Assembly (NCBI RefSeq): GCF_004345615.1
Contig: NZ_SLWK01000001.1
Coordinates: 434,001-498,000 of the forward strand
Direction of reading: 5' to 3'
Length of the DNA stretch: 64,000 nt
Source of the DNA: Natronoflexus pectinivorans
GTDB taxonomy: Bacteria > Bacteroidota > Bacteroidia > Bacteroidales > Marinilabiliaceae
Part shown: piece by piece, positions 38,768 through 47,575 of the stretch
Position numbering within the stretch: position 1 is the first letter of the stretch
Layout: the number at the start of each line of letters is the position of its first letter
The notes under the pieces: generated by a model
What the model was told of the DNA's origin: nothing
Seen by the model: the letters and a program-made list of their open reading frames with translations, nothing else
Database searches by the model: none
Translations under genes and position numbers: made by a program

Positions 38768-39880
38768 CTACTGAGAATTCTGTCTTAATCCATCTGTTAA
38801 CTTTTTAACAACTTTATAGTTATAGAAGAATTCACGTCCAATCACGCGAACGATCGTATAAACGGGGATGGCCAAAAACATTCCCAGAATACCTGAAAGA
38901 TAGCCAGCCATCATAATTACAATAAAAATCTCTAACGGATGTGCCTTTACACTATTCGAGAAAATTACCGGCTGAAACACCATATTATCTGTTAATTGAA
39001 CCAGAGAATAAATTAAGGCAATCCATCCCATTAAAGCGAGAAGAGATAAAGGTAAAGGGATTTGAAGGTAAATAATTATTCCCGTAACAATTCCAAAGAA
39101 GGCGCCAATTAACGGCCCAACATATGGAATTATATTCAAGAGTCCACTGACCAGACCAATAGTCAATGCATGATTGAAATTAAAACCAAGCAACAAAAAG
39201 CCTGACGTAACCAGAAAGCAAATTAAAAACACCTGAATTAGGACTCCCAGAAAGTATCGACGAAGCAGGTATCTTACAGAATCTAACACATGTCGCAAAC
39301 CCGCTTCATATTCATCAGGAATAACCATCATCAGCAATCTTAAAAGCAGACCTTCCTCTTTTAGAAAGAAAAATGTGATAAAAGTAATTGCGAAAGCAGC
39401 CACAAATAAGCCTCCAAAAAAGCTGACAATTCCGGAAGCAGTCTCTCTAATACGATTCATGTCCAACAGAGCTGCTGCAGCTTCCCTTAATTGATCTTCC
39501 AACGCAACAACGATGGTAGCATTTGATTCACGATAGGGTTGTAATGCCTCATGAAGCAATTGGGTGGCCCTATCAAATACCTGAGTTATGTCTACATTAG
39601 ATAAGTATTGAAGTTCACTTCCGATCAATGGAATTGTGAAACGGAAAAATGTAATTATCAAAACCCAAATGACTAGTACAGTAAGCAGAGCCGCTAAACC
39701 ATTACTCAAATGCTTTCTGCCAACATGGATGCGTTTAAATTGATCAAACAATGGTCGCGCAATTAATGAAAGTACAGCTGAGATCAAGATGAAGAAAAAG
39801 ACGGATCGAAAATACCAGACTAAAAAGCCTCCGGCAATTAAAATTGCTACCAGCGCAAGGTACTTCACAACATCTTTCAT
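38768..39880 (-). CDS. AI-2E family transporter (PerM-like permease)
   Basis: About 370 residues from the ATG at 39880, with about eight membrane helices. Family features are the N-terminal paired helices (LALVAILIAGGFLVWYF), a variable loop with amphipathic helices, and the C-terminal half with LLNIIPYVGPLIGAFFGIVTG and MVFQPVIFSNSVKAHPLEIF, which are typical of PF01594. The longer frame to 39934 would translate a palindromic repeat (39903-39920), so the internal ATG is preferred. Members export various solutes, and some exchange Na+/H+ or export AI-2. The substrate is unknown. It appears to be a single-gene unit. Confidence 0.85.
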   Translation of the reverse strand: MKDVVKYLALVAILIAGGFLVWYFRSVFFFILISAVLSLIARPLFDQFKRIHVGRKHLSNGLAALLTVLVIWVLIITFFRFTIPLIGSELQYLSNVDITQVFDRATQLLHEALQPYRESNATIVVALEDQLREAAAALLDMNRIRETASGIVSFFGGLFVAAFAITFITFFFLKEEGLLLRLLMMVIPDEYEAGLRHVLDSVRYLLRRYFLGVLIQVFLICFLVTSGFLLLGFNFNHALTIGLVSGLLNIIPYVGPLIGAFFGIVTGIIIYLQIPLPLSLLALMGWIALIYSLVQLTDNMVFQPVIFSNSVKAHPLEIFIVIMMAGYLSGILGMFLAIPVYTIVRVIGREFFYNYKVVKKLTDGLRQNSQ

Positions 39881-40805
39881 ATACTCTATAATTTGTATTT
39901 TAATCCCGAGTACTCGGGATGGAACTCGTTCCAATGCTTCGAGACTCGATTCGCTTCACTGAACATATTTATATTTTCGCTCAGGGAATTTTCAAATTTA
40001 CAGCACAGGTCTCACCATTCATCGAAAAAATGATTCCCCGTGCCGCCAAATTTTGATAATTAGCTCATAAAGAATTCTCATTGCTGTTGGCAATAACAAA
40101 CATCATCCGGGTCAATTAAATCTGTTTCAAAACACCTACACAGATGATTCGCTCATAGAATATTAAAAAACAAGTTCCTTGATTTCAAATATAATGACTT
40201 TTTATGATTTCCAATCCCAACGCGCTATAGTATTACTATTCTTTAAAGCAATCAGCCTCTCCAAATAAATAAAAATTCAGAATCTGCATATTCTATATAG
40301 CGTATCTAATGGCTTTCATCAACAGAAACCCAACTATATTTGAAAAAACATCAGGCATAAGATTCTTGATTATAATATAAAGCCACATGCAAATCCTTTT
40401 TATCATAATTCTATACTTTTTCAAACTTAAACTTTTCGTCCAGAACATCTTAATCGCCAAACTTTAATAAATAATAAAGTTAATTTTGAATTATATCAGT
40501 CATATATACTCTAAATTGAAATTACATATTTCGAACTTTTCATACTAACCTATATCATTTTAAACATAACTATACCTATTCTAATCAACTAAATATTGCA
40601 TTTTATCAAAACAGATTGTTTTAAACAACTATTACGTACAAGCTCTATCTTCTTGTTTTTATGCATTATAGCAGGGAGAGAAACAGAATTCATCTTAATC
40701 CTACTTGAACACAAGATCAAAAAAATTTGATATTCTGACAATTACTTTTGATATTCGTCCTCTGTAAACACACATCACACACACCTAAACATAAGCATCA
40801 ACAAC
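39881..40805. other. AT-rich gap with one palindromic repeat
   Basis: A perfect 18-bp palindrome ATCCCGAGTACTCGGGAT occupies 39903-39920, followed by GGAACTCG, and matches the repeat heads at 30248 and 30344. A plus-strand -7-like box TACTTTTG (40743-40750) precedes the next gene but lacks a spaced -33 element. No gene or RNA is recognised in the rest. Confidence 0.55.
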
Positions 40806-41597
40806 ATGAAAGGAGCAATTATTGGAGACATCATTGGATCTGCATTCAAAAATTCTGACTTGGCTGATACAGATTTTCAACTGTTCAGGCCAACATCAGA
40901 ATTTACGGATGACACGGTCTTAACACTTGCCACTGCCGATTCGGTATTGCATGGATATGATTATAAACAGTCGATAGTAAATTGGGTGCTGAAGCATCCC
41001 AATGCAGGTTATCGCAAAGACTTCCTGGAGTGGGTCAAATCAGATCAGGGCAATCCATATATAAGCAAAGGCGATGGAGCTGCCAGAAGAATTAGTCCTA
41101 TCGGATTTCTGGCGCAAAGTATGGAAGAAGCTCTCCACGAAGCTGAAATATCCACCATTGTAACTCATAATGTGCCAGAAAGAATTGCGGCAGCTCAAGC
41201 CACGGCTGTATCTGTTTACATGGCATTTAACGGGGCCACCCGCAAAGACATTAAATCTTATGTATCGGCTCATTTCGAATACGATCTTAACTTGAAGACC
41301 TCTTACTGGAAAGAACATATTAAAAGTGGACAACCCTTAATAACGCCTGTTCCCCCAGCACTATCAGCTTTTTTTGAAGCTTCTGATTTTGAGGAGGCAG
41401 TAAGACTGGCAATCTACATAGGTGGTCCGGCCAATACCATTGCTTCTATTACCGGAGCTCTGGCTCAGGCTTATTTCAAACACATTCCAAAGGCTTTTAT
41501 AAAGAGAGCACTCACCAGACTTACACCTGACATGGAAAATCTGATTGAAAAGTTCGATCAATCCTGCAGAATTGAAGAAAAGATATCTGTTAGCTAA
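40806..41597 (+). CDS. ADP-ribosylglycohydrolase (DraG/ARH) family protein with altered metal motif
   Basis: A 263-residue all-helical protein of the ADP-ribosyl-hydrolase fold, which removes ADP-ribose from proteins or small molecules using two Mg ions. The first metal motif TDDT is intact (34-37), and the N-terminus GDIIGS and the loop KGDGAARRISPIG are recognisable. The second metal motif, normally GGDxDT near the C-terminus, reads GGPANT (206-211). Both Asp ligands are replaced, by Pro208 and Asn210. The protein may therefore be a binding protein or use another metal arrangement. It appears to be a monocistronic gene ended by a terminator. Confidence 0.82.
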   Translation: MKGAIIGDIIGSAFKNSDLADTDFQLFRPTSEFTDDTVLTLATADSVLHGYDYKQSIVNWVLKHPNAGYRKDFLEWVKSDQGNPYISKGDGAARRISPIGFLAQSMEEALHEAEISTIVTHNVPERIAAAQATAVSVYMAFNGATRKDIKSYVSAHFEYDLNLKTSYWKEHIKSGQPLITPVPPALSAFFEASDFEEAVRLAIYIGGPANTIASITGALAQAYFKHIPKAFIKRALTRLTPDMENLIEKFDQSCRIEEKISVS

Positions 41598-41615
41598 ACT
41601 TAATATAGTAGTAAA

Positions 41616-41656
41616 TACAAAAAGAGCAGTCATATCGAATGACTGCTCTTTTTTGT
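41616..41656. terminator. Bidirectional terminator between DraG-like gene and lon
   Basis: A perfect 13-bp stem (AAAGAGCAGTCAT at 41621-41633, pairing with 41639-41651) has a 5-base loop, with an A run on the left and a T run on the right. It serves both convergent genes. Confidence 0.93.
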
Positions 41657-41671
41657 TTATGCGCTACAGCA

Positions 41672-44098
41672 TTATTTCAGAGCCAGTTCCAAAACGTTCA
41701 TTATGTTTTCAACATAATGAAATGTTAAACCTTCAACATAGATGTTCTTAATTTCATTTACATCTTTCTGGTTGTCTTTCGATAGAATGATCTCCAGAAT
41801 GCCTGCCCTTTTGGCTGCAAGTATTTTCTCCTTGATTCCCCCAACGGGAAGAACTTTTCCCCTAAGAGTGATTTCTCCGGTCATCGCAACCCGCGGTTTT
41901 ACCGGTCGTCCGGTAAAAATGGAAGCCATTGAGGTAACCATCGTAACACCTGCTGAAGGGCCATCTTTTGGGATGGCTCCTTCGGGAACATGAACGTGAA
42001 TGTTATTCTGCTCTGCAATGACGGAATCAATTTTCAATTCCTCAGCATGCGATTTAATATATTCCAGAGCCAATACTGCAGACTCCTTCATCACGTCACC
42101 CAAATTTCCGGTAAGTGTCAGATTCCCCTTACCTTTGCTCAGACTGCTTTCTACAAACAAGATATCTCCTCCGCTTGCTGTCCATGCCAGACCTGTTACT
42201 ACTCCGGGGGGCACATCCTTCTCCCAACTGTCTCTGGAATATTTTTCCACACCAAGATACTCTCTCAAATCGGCCATGGTCAGACTTTTCTTCACCTCCT
42301 CATCCGAAGCAATTTTAAGTGCAATTTTTCTGAAAAGCTGCGCCAACACCTTGTCGAGTTGACGAACTCCCGACTCCCGTGTGTAATTCTCTATCAAGTA
42401 GGTTAAAACCTTTTTATTTAGTGTTACCATGTTCTTGGGAACACCATGATTGGCCAACTGCTTGGGGATTAGGTGCTGTCTGGCAATTTCAACTTTCTCT
42501 TCAACGATATACCCGGTAACGCTTATTAATTCCATCCGATCCAGCAATGGAGCCGAAATGGAATTCAGGGTATTAGCCGTTGCAATGAACATCACTTTGG
42601 ACAAATCGTAATCCACATCCAGAAAGTTATCATGAAAATTGCTATTTTGCTCGGGATCCAGTACCTCCAGCAATGCCGAAGCCGGATCTCCATGAAAGCT
42701 ACTGCTTATTTTATCAATCTCATCAAGAATAAACACAGGATTGGAAGACCCTGCTTTTTTAATATTCTGAATAATTCGTCCGGGCATGGCACCTATATAA
42801 GTTTTACGGTGCCCACGTACTTCTGATTCATCATGTAATCCACCAAGCGACATTCTGACATATTGTCGGCCAAGAGCCTCTGCAACCGATTTTCCCAACG
42901 AGGTTTTACCCACTCCGGGTGGGCCATACAGACAAAGAATGGGTGATTTTAAATCTCCCTTTAGCTTAAGCACAGCCAGATGTTCAAGAATCCGCTCCTT
43001 TACCTTATCGAGACCAAAATGATCACGATCAAGAATTCGTTGGGCTTTTTTTAAGTCAAAAACATCTTTGGTATATTGCTCCCAGGGCAAGTCAATCATG
43101 GTTTGCAAATAGTTATGCTGTACCGAATACTCACCCGAAGCAGGATTTAATCTGCGCAGTTTATCCAACTCCTTTTTAAAAACTTCGGTAACCTCTTTTG
43201 ACCATTTTTTCTTTTTGGAAGCCGCTTCCAACTCTTTAGCAGCCTGCTCAATTGGACTGGCACCCAGTTCATTCTGAATGGTTTTCATTTGTTGCTGTAA
43301 CAAATACTCTCTCTGCTGCTGGTCAATGTCAATCTTAACCTTTGATTGGATGTCGTTTTTAATCTCAACCAACTGAACCTCCCGTACAAGATGCTCTACC
43401 AACAGAAGCCCCCGCTTCTTCAGGTCGTTGGTTTCCAAAACACGTTGCTTTTCGGAAATCTTAATTTCACTGTTCGCTCCAATGTAGTTTATCAAAAACG
43501 CAGGACTATCAATGTTTTTTAAGGCAAAAGATGCCTCCGGGGGAATATTGGAAGAGCCTTTGATTATTCGCATGGATAGATCTTTCAAAGATCCTACTAT
43601 CGCCTCAAACTCACGCTTCTCGTCTCCCTCAGGCTTTACTTCATCAAGTAAAGAGACTTTTCCGGTAAAATAAGGCGTATCTGAAACTATTTCATGCCAC
43701 TGAAAACGCTTTCTGCCTTGTATAATAACAGAAGTGGATCCATCGGGCAGTTCCAGAATTTTCAAAACACGGGCAATGGTTCCTACTCTGTAGAGATCAT
43801 CTGGTAACGGATCTTCAGTTTTATGATCCTTTTGACAGACTGCACCCAACACTCCTTTAGACTTTTGAACGTCTCTCACCAGCTGCAATGATTTCTCCCT
43901 TCCGATGGATATGGGAAATATCACCCCCGGAAAAAGCACTGTATTTCTTAGTGGAAGTATGGGAATTACATCAGGAACCTTCTCTTCATCCATCAATTGT
44001 TGATAATCGTCATCTTCAACAATAGGGATAAACTCTGCGTCTGACTCCAGAAAATCGCTTAATTGAAAATTAAATGATACCTTATTTATTTTATTCAT
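41672..44098 (-). CDS. lon: ATP-dependent protease Lon
   Basis: An 808-residue LonA protease that degrades misfolded and regulatory proteins in the cytoplasm. The N-terminal substrate domain starts near IPILPLRNTVLFPG (45-58). A coiled helical segment follows. The AAA+ module has Walker A GPPGVGKTS (392-400) and Walker B VFILDE (455-460). The C-terminal Ser-Lys protease has Ser715 in PKDGPSAG and Lys758 in GGIKEK. Length and domain order are normal. It is a single-gene unit with a 191-base upstream gap in which I found no convincing promoter. Confidence 0.96.
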   Translation of the reverse strand: MNKINKVSFNFQLSDFLESDAEFIPIVEDDDYQQLMDEEKVPDVIPILPLRNTVLFPGVIFPISIGREKSLQLVRDVQKSKGVLGAVCQKDHKTEDPLPDDLYRVGTIARVLKILELPDGSTSVIIQGRKRFQWHEIVSDTPYFTGKVSLLDEVKPEGDEKREFEAIVGSLKDLSMRIIKGSSNIPPEASFALKNIDSPAFLINYIGANSEIKISEKQRVLETNDLKKRGLLLVEHLVREVQLVEIKNDIQSKVKIDIDQQQREYLLQQQMKTIQNELGASPIEQAAKELEAASKKKKWSKEVTEVFKKELDKLRRLNPASGEYSVQHNYLQTMIDLPWEQYTKDVFDLKKAQRILDRDHFGLDKVKERILEHLAVLKLKGDLKSPILCLYGPPGVGKTSLGKSVAEALGRQYVRMSLGGLHDESEVRGHRKTYIGAMPGRIIQNIKKAGSSNPVFILDEIDKISSSFHGDPASALLEVLDPEQNSNFHDNFLDVDYDLSKVMFIATANTLNSISAPLLDRMELISVTGYIVEEKVEIARQHLIPKQLANHGVPKNMVTLNKKVLTYLIENYTRESGVRQLDKVLAQLFRKIALKIASDEEVKKSLTMADLREYLGVEKYSRDSWEKDVPPGVVTGLAWTASGGDILFVESSLSKGKGNLTLTGNLGDVMKESAVLALEYIKSHAEELKIDSVIAEQNNIHVHVPEGAIPKDGPSAGVTMVTSMASIFTGRPVKPRVAMTGEITLRGKVLPVGGIKEKILAAKRAGILEIILSKDNQKDVNEIKNIYVEGLTFHYVENIMNVLELALK

Positions 44099-44235
44099 AA
44101 TATTGATACCTCTCTCGAACTGACAAAATGTCTTAAGTCGCTTTGAATTATATAATGTCCCTTATATGGCAATAGCCATGCCAAATAAAAGAATAGTATC
44201 GCTGTGTGGCTGCAACAAGACCCGTTTAACTCAAA

Positions 44236-44267
44236 AAAAAAGCTTCGGTACGACCGAAGCTTTTTGG
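44236..44267 (-). terminator. Terminator after rpmE
   Basis: A stem AGCTTCGGT (44241-44249) pairs with ACCGAAGCT (44253-44261), with a 3-base loop. For the minus-strand transcript it is followed by a run of nine T, so it ends the rpmE message. Confidence 0.93.
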
Positions 44268-44289
44268 TTTCTTTTCTCCTAAAAAAGAA

Positions 44290-44553
44290 CTATTTCTTTT
44301 TATTGTCGAAATGTTTTTGATATCTGTTTCTAAACTTATCAACACGTCCTGCGGTGTCAACCAGCTTCATCTTACCAGTATAAAACGGGTGAGACGAACT
44401 TGAAATTTCTAGTTTGATTACCGGATATTCAACTCCATCGACCTCTTCTGTGTCACGAGTATTAGCGGTTGAGCGGGTAAGAAATACGTCTCCATTGGAC
44501 ATATCCTTGAAAGCAACCATACGATAATTATCCGGATGAATTCCCTTTTTCAT
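44290..44553 (-). CDS. rpmE2: 50S ribosomal protein L31, type B (zinc-free form)
   Basis: An 87-residue ribosomal protein beginning [19 protein letters not shown] and containing [24 protein letters not shown], the hallmark of type B L31. The CxxC zinc ligands of type A are absent. It sits alone between a leader region with a good promoter and a strong terminator. Confidence 0.96.
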   Translation of the reverse strand: MKKGIHPDNYRMVAFKDMSNGDVFLTRSTANTRDTEEVDGVEYPVIKLEISSSSHPFYTGKMKLVDTAGRVDKFRNRYQKHFDNKKK

Positions 44554-44660
44554 TGTCTTTTAATTTGTGTTTTATTCGTCTCCGGGCACCTTGATGTTCA
44601 GTGATTAAAGATGTTTCGGAAACTTCAACGGTTTTACAATCACTCTTTTAATTCTTAAAC
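44554..44660 (-). promoter_or_regulatory. Structured rpmE leader, possible L31 autoregulatory RNA
   Basis: The roughly 107-base untranslated leader can fold. Arms AGTGATT and AATCACT (44600-44606 and 44638-44644) enclose a small GTTTC/GAAAC hairpin. Leaders of ribosomal-protein genes often bind the protein itself. Whether this one does is inference. Confidence 0.4.
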
Positions 44661-44666
44661 GGGTTG

Positions 44667-44697
44667 CAAAGGTATATAATAACCAATTAATCACCAA
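44667..44697 (-). promoter_or_regulatory. Promoter of rpmE
   Basis: On the minus strand, TTG (44697-44695), 20 bases, then TACCTTTG (44674-44667) followed by CA. This fits the Bacteroidota -33/-7 pattern and places the transcript start near 44660. Confidence 0.65.
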
Positions 44698-44770
44698 GTT
44701 TTTCTTGCAAATTGATCGTCATATTTTTGATTTAGGATGATGAAAACCATAATACATGCATATATTGGGT

Positions 44771-45961
44771 TTAGGAATTAAGCCGGCTTTTGGTGTCGAC
44801 GGGTATTTTACCTGCTCTTTGCTCTTCCCTTTTTCCAGGATCAAATACAAATCTGTAAGTGATGTGCTTTTTCCCAAAATCGGCATCCATGGCATTAAGC
44901 AGCGCCTGCATTTTTGGATTGAAATCTCCAACCCAAGAAATCTCCATCTCTTTCAGGTAAGACTTTTTTGCCACAACGTCCCGTAAATGCCAAAAAATAC
45001 CGGACTCTATTCCCATGCGTTGATATTTCGTTTTTACACCTAAAACGACCACCCGGCCTCTGTTCATTTTATTCATCCATTTATAGAAAACAAAACGTAT
45101 TTTGTTCCATAAACTAAATTTTCCGTTGAAGTATTTAAGAATCTGATTGACATCCGGAAAAATAACAATCAACCCGATGGGTTGATCGTTATGGTAGGCA
45201 TACCATATCAACTCCTCATCCAGAAATGGTTTTGCTTCACGCAGGGATTTACGCAGTGTTTCAGGATTCATGGGCGTAAAATTTTCATGAAAACGCCAGG
45301 CATCATCGTAAATCTCTACAAAATCATGAATAAACTTTTCAGATTCTTTCCAGGTAAAATGCTTATAGGTATAATCTTCCCGTTTCACAACCCGCGAAGC
45401 AATGTTCCAAAACCTTTCGGGGAAAGGTTTTAATACATCCAAATGATGGGTAACTTGTTCAAAATAGTTATCAAACCCATAGCTCTCATAGAAGTCGCGA
45501 TAATATGGCGGGTTATATTGCATTCCAAATGCAGGAGGCGTAAATCCATCCACCAATAAACCCCAGAAGTTATCATTTTCTCCAAAATTAATGGGGCCGT
45601 CCATCGCTTCCATTCCTCGTTCAAGAAGCCAATCGCGCGCAACGTCAAAAAGCTTAAAAGCCGCTTCTCGGTTGTTGATGCATTCAAAAAAACCCATTCC
45701 TCCGGTGGGTTGCGAATAACCAAAAGCTTTGTTGCGGTTTATGAATGCTGCAACCCTACCAATGGGCATATTCTTATCATCCAACAGAAGAAATCTCACA
45801 GCTTCTCCGTGTGAATAAAAATTGTTACGCAAAGGATCGAAAATTTCTTCGATTAGGCTGTCCAAAGGACGAATGTAGTTGGGATCATTCTTATAAATAA
45901 GCTGAACCATGTCTAAAAACATGGTACGGGTTTGTTTATCATCAACAGGAATAATTCTCAT
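44771..45961 (-). CDS. GNAT-like acyltransferase-fold protein of unknown substrate
   Basis: A 396-residue cytoplasmic protein with no signal peptide. The N-terminal half has an RFLLLDDKNMPIGRVAAFINR segment. The C-terminal half has LIWYAYHNDQPIGLIVIFPD and the stretch RVVVLGVKTKYQRMGIESGI, which looks like the acetyl-CoA-binding loop (Q/RxxGxG/A type) of GNAT enzymes. A conserved central segment MDGPINFGENDNFWGLLVDGF is typical of a Bacteroidota-wide conserved family. The acceptor is not known. It stands alone, with AT-rich gaps on both sides. Confidence 0.65.
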   Translation of the reverse strand: MRIIPVDDKQTRTMFLDMVQLIYKNDPNYIRPLDSLIEEIFDPLRNNFYSHGEAVRFLLLDDKNMPIGRVAAFINRNKAFGYSQPTGGMGFFECINNREAAFKLFDVARDWLLERGMEAMDGPINFGENDNFWGLLVDGFTPPAFGMQYNPPYYRDFYESYGFDNYFEQVTHHLDVLKPFPERFWNIASRVVKREDYTYKHFTWKESEKFIHDFVEIYDDAWRFHENFTPMNPETLRKSLREAKPFLDEELIWYAYHNDQPIGLIVIFPDVNQILKYFNGKFSLWNKIRFVFYKWMNKMNRGRVVVLGVKTKYQRMGIESGIFWHLRDVVAKKSYLKEMEISWVGDFNPKMQALLNAMDADFGKKHITYRFVFDPGKREEQRAGKIPVDTKSRLNS

Positions 45962-46342
45962 TTTGTAACTTCGGCTTTGTATGATTTAACTCCGTTCTTT
46001 ATTCGTCTCTTTTTCGCTCTGTTTATATTTAGTTTCAATTGAATATTGTTAGATGCGAAGACCCAAAGATTATAGACAGATAGAATTGATGAAAAAGATA
46101 ATTAGAAACTTCTGTCCCGATGGTTCTGAATTAGAGTCTCATCTATCGGACTAACAATCTATTATTAGATAATATGCCATTAAAATTTGATCAACTGTAA
46201 ATACTTTACCGGAAAGCGGTGAAGTATCCGCTGAAAATATTTGCTGCATACCAATTTACACATCCAAAAATAGTTATCCCTGGAAATATATCAACTAAAA
46301 CAGGGCAGGAATTTTATCAGTTAATACAATTCAATATCAAGA
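45962..46342. other. Gene-free gap
   Basis: The stretch lies between the stop of the AlkD-like gene and the start of the GNAT-like gene, both on the minus strand. It probably holds the promoter of the latter. A 79-codon plus-strand frame at 46219-46458 overlaps the next gene antisense and has no recognisable features. I see no repeats or RNA. Confidence 0.5.
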
Positions 46343-47023
46343 TTAATAACTCCCCAGTTCAAATAACATCTCTTCTCCGGCAGCTTTCAGATGTACATCA
46401 GATTTTTGAACCCAATCACGAGCCAGTTTTTCAACAGGAGTTTTTAACTCCGAATTGAATCGTCCGGCCATTTTCAGACAATGGGCAACAGCCTTAACAA
46501 TTCTTCTATCGTGTCCCATGGCATCGAAGGTATCAATCTGTTCACCGACCAGGTTGCTTAACTCAGGGCCAACAAACCTGAACTGCCAGCCAATGGCCAT
46601 TAAAGCAGTATACCTAACATATAACTTTGGGCTTAACAACCATTTCTCCAAAACACCGTCAGAATTTCCCCTTTTACCAAGAAGGTTAAATGCCATTTGT
46701 TCTGCCAATTCGATGTTGGAAATTGATTCTGACCATTCGTTTAGCTTTTCATCAGATAATTCATCTCGCTGGGCCACCATGGTGGCAAGAATCATCATTT
46801 CCCGGATGTTGCGATACCACAATCTTTCCGCCAATTCGTTGCATGGTTTGTATTGTTGTGATATTTGTCGCAAATGCACCAGTGAAACTCCATACATTTT
46901 TGAATATGAAAGACCCGCGGTTGCTAACTGACCAGCAACCTCTCCATTCATCAACTGTCGAATCCGGATCTGAATCATCTTCATCTGCCGGTCAACATTC
47001 TCATCAAACGCGAAAAACTTCAT
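46343..47023 (-). CDS. DNA alkylation repair-like HEAT-repeat protein (AlkD family)
   Basis: A 226-residue all-helical protein. Segments such as LAERLWYRNIREMMILATMVAQ, WLLSPKLYVRYTALMAIGWQF and MGHDRRIVKAVAHCLKMAGRF look like HEAT repeats of the AlkC/AlkD family, whose members excise alkylated bases. The catalytic Asp/Trp set of AlkD cannot be confirmed by eye, so glycosylase activity is uncertain. It appears to be monocistronic and transcribed away from the tRNA-His gene. Confidence 0.65.
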   Translation of the reverse strand: MKFFAFDENVDRQMKMIQIRIRQLMNGEVAGQLATAGLSYSKMYGVSLVHLRQISQQYKPCNELAERLWYRNIREMMILATMVAQRDELSDEKLNEWSESISNIELAEQMAFNLLGKRGNSDGVLEKWLLSPKLYVRYTALMAIGWQFRFVGPELSNLVGEQIDTFDAMGHDRRIVKAVAHCLKMAGRFNSELKTPVEKLARDWVQKSDVHLKAAGEEMLFELGSY

Positions 47024-47215
47024 TCGTGTAAAGTTTACTTATTTTTTGGTTCCCTACGCGGGACTTAAGCCTTCTTGGGAAGGAAGCACAACTATTATTT
47101 GAGCAAAATTTGCTTAAATAATAATCTTTCAAAAGCTTAATCATCTACAAATAACCATCATAAAAAAACAAATACCAAATTAGGGTTTAAATATTATTTT
47201 TTTTGAAAATTCCTC

Positions 47216-47247
47216 TTGCAAAATTACAAGAAAAACCTTTATATTTG
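47216..47247 (+). promoter_or_regulatory. Promoter of tRNA-His
   Basis: TTG (47216-47218), 21 bases, then TATATTTG (47240-47247) followed by CAG. This is a near-ideal Bacteroidota promoter, and transcription would begin a few bases before the tRNA. Confidence 0.75.
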
Positions 47248-47261
47248 CAGTGCTAAAAAAT

Positions 47262-47336
<75 letters not shown>

Positions 47337-47343
47337 CTTTCAT

Positions 47344-47375
47344 AAACCCGGTAATGAAAATTACCGGGTTTTTTC
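47344..47375 (+). terminator. Terminator after tRNA-His
   Basis: A perfect 12-bp stem AAACCCGGTAAT (47344-47355), with a GAAA tetraloop, pairs with 47360-47371 and is followed by T residues. Confidence 0.93.
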
Positions 47376-47575
47376 ATTATTAAATATTCTGTCCATCTAC
47401 GTTTTGCTCCCCTCCATCAAAAAAAAGTGCATCTTTTTTTGAATTTCCATAACTTGTTGCGTTTAAAAAGAGACATCTGCCTGATTTTTTTTAAAATAAT
47501 AGCAATTGGCTTATGGCATACTTATACCTTACGGCAAAACCATACATACAATTCACAAGAAACAGTTCCGAACGA

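Noticed and set aside
46219-46458. 79-codon plus-strand frame overlapping the AlkD-like gene antisense
   Set aside because: It overlaps a better gene on the other strand and shows no protein features.
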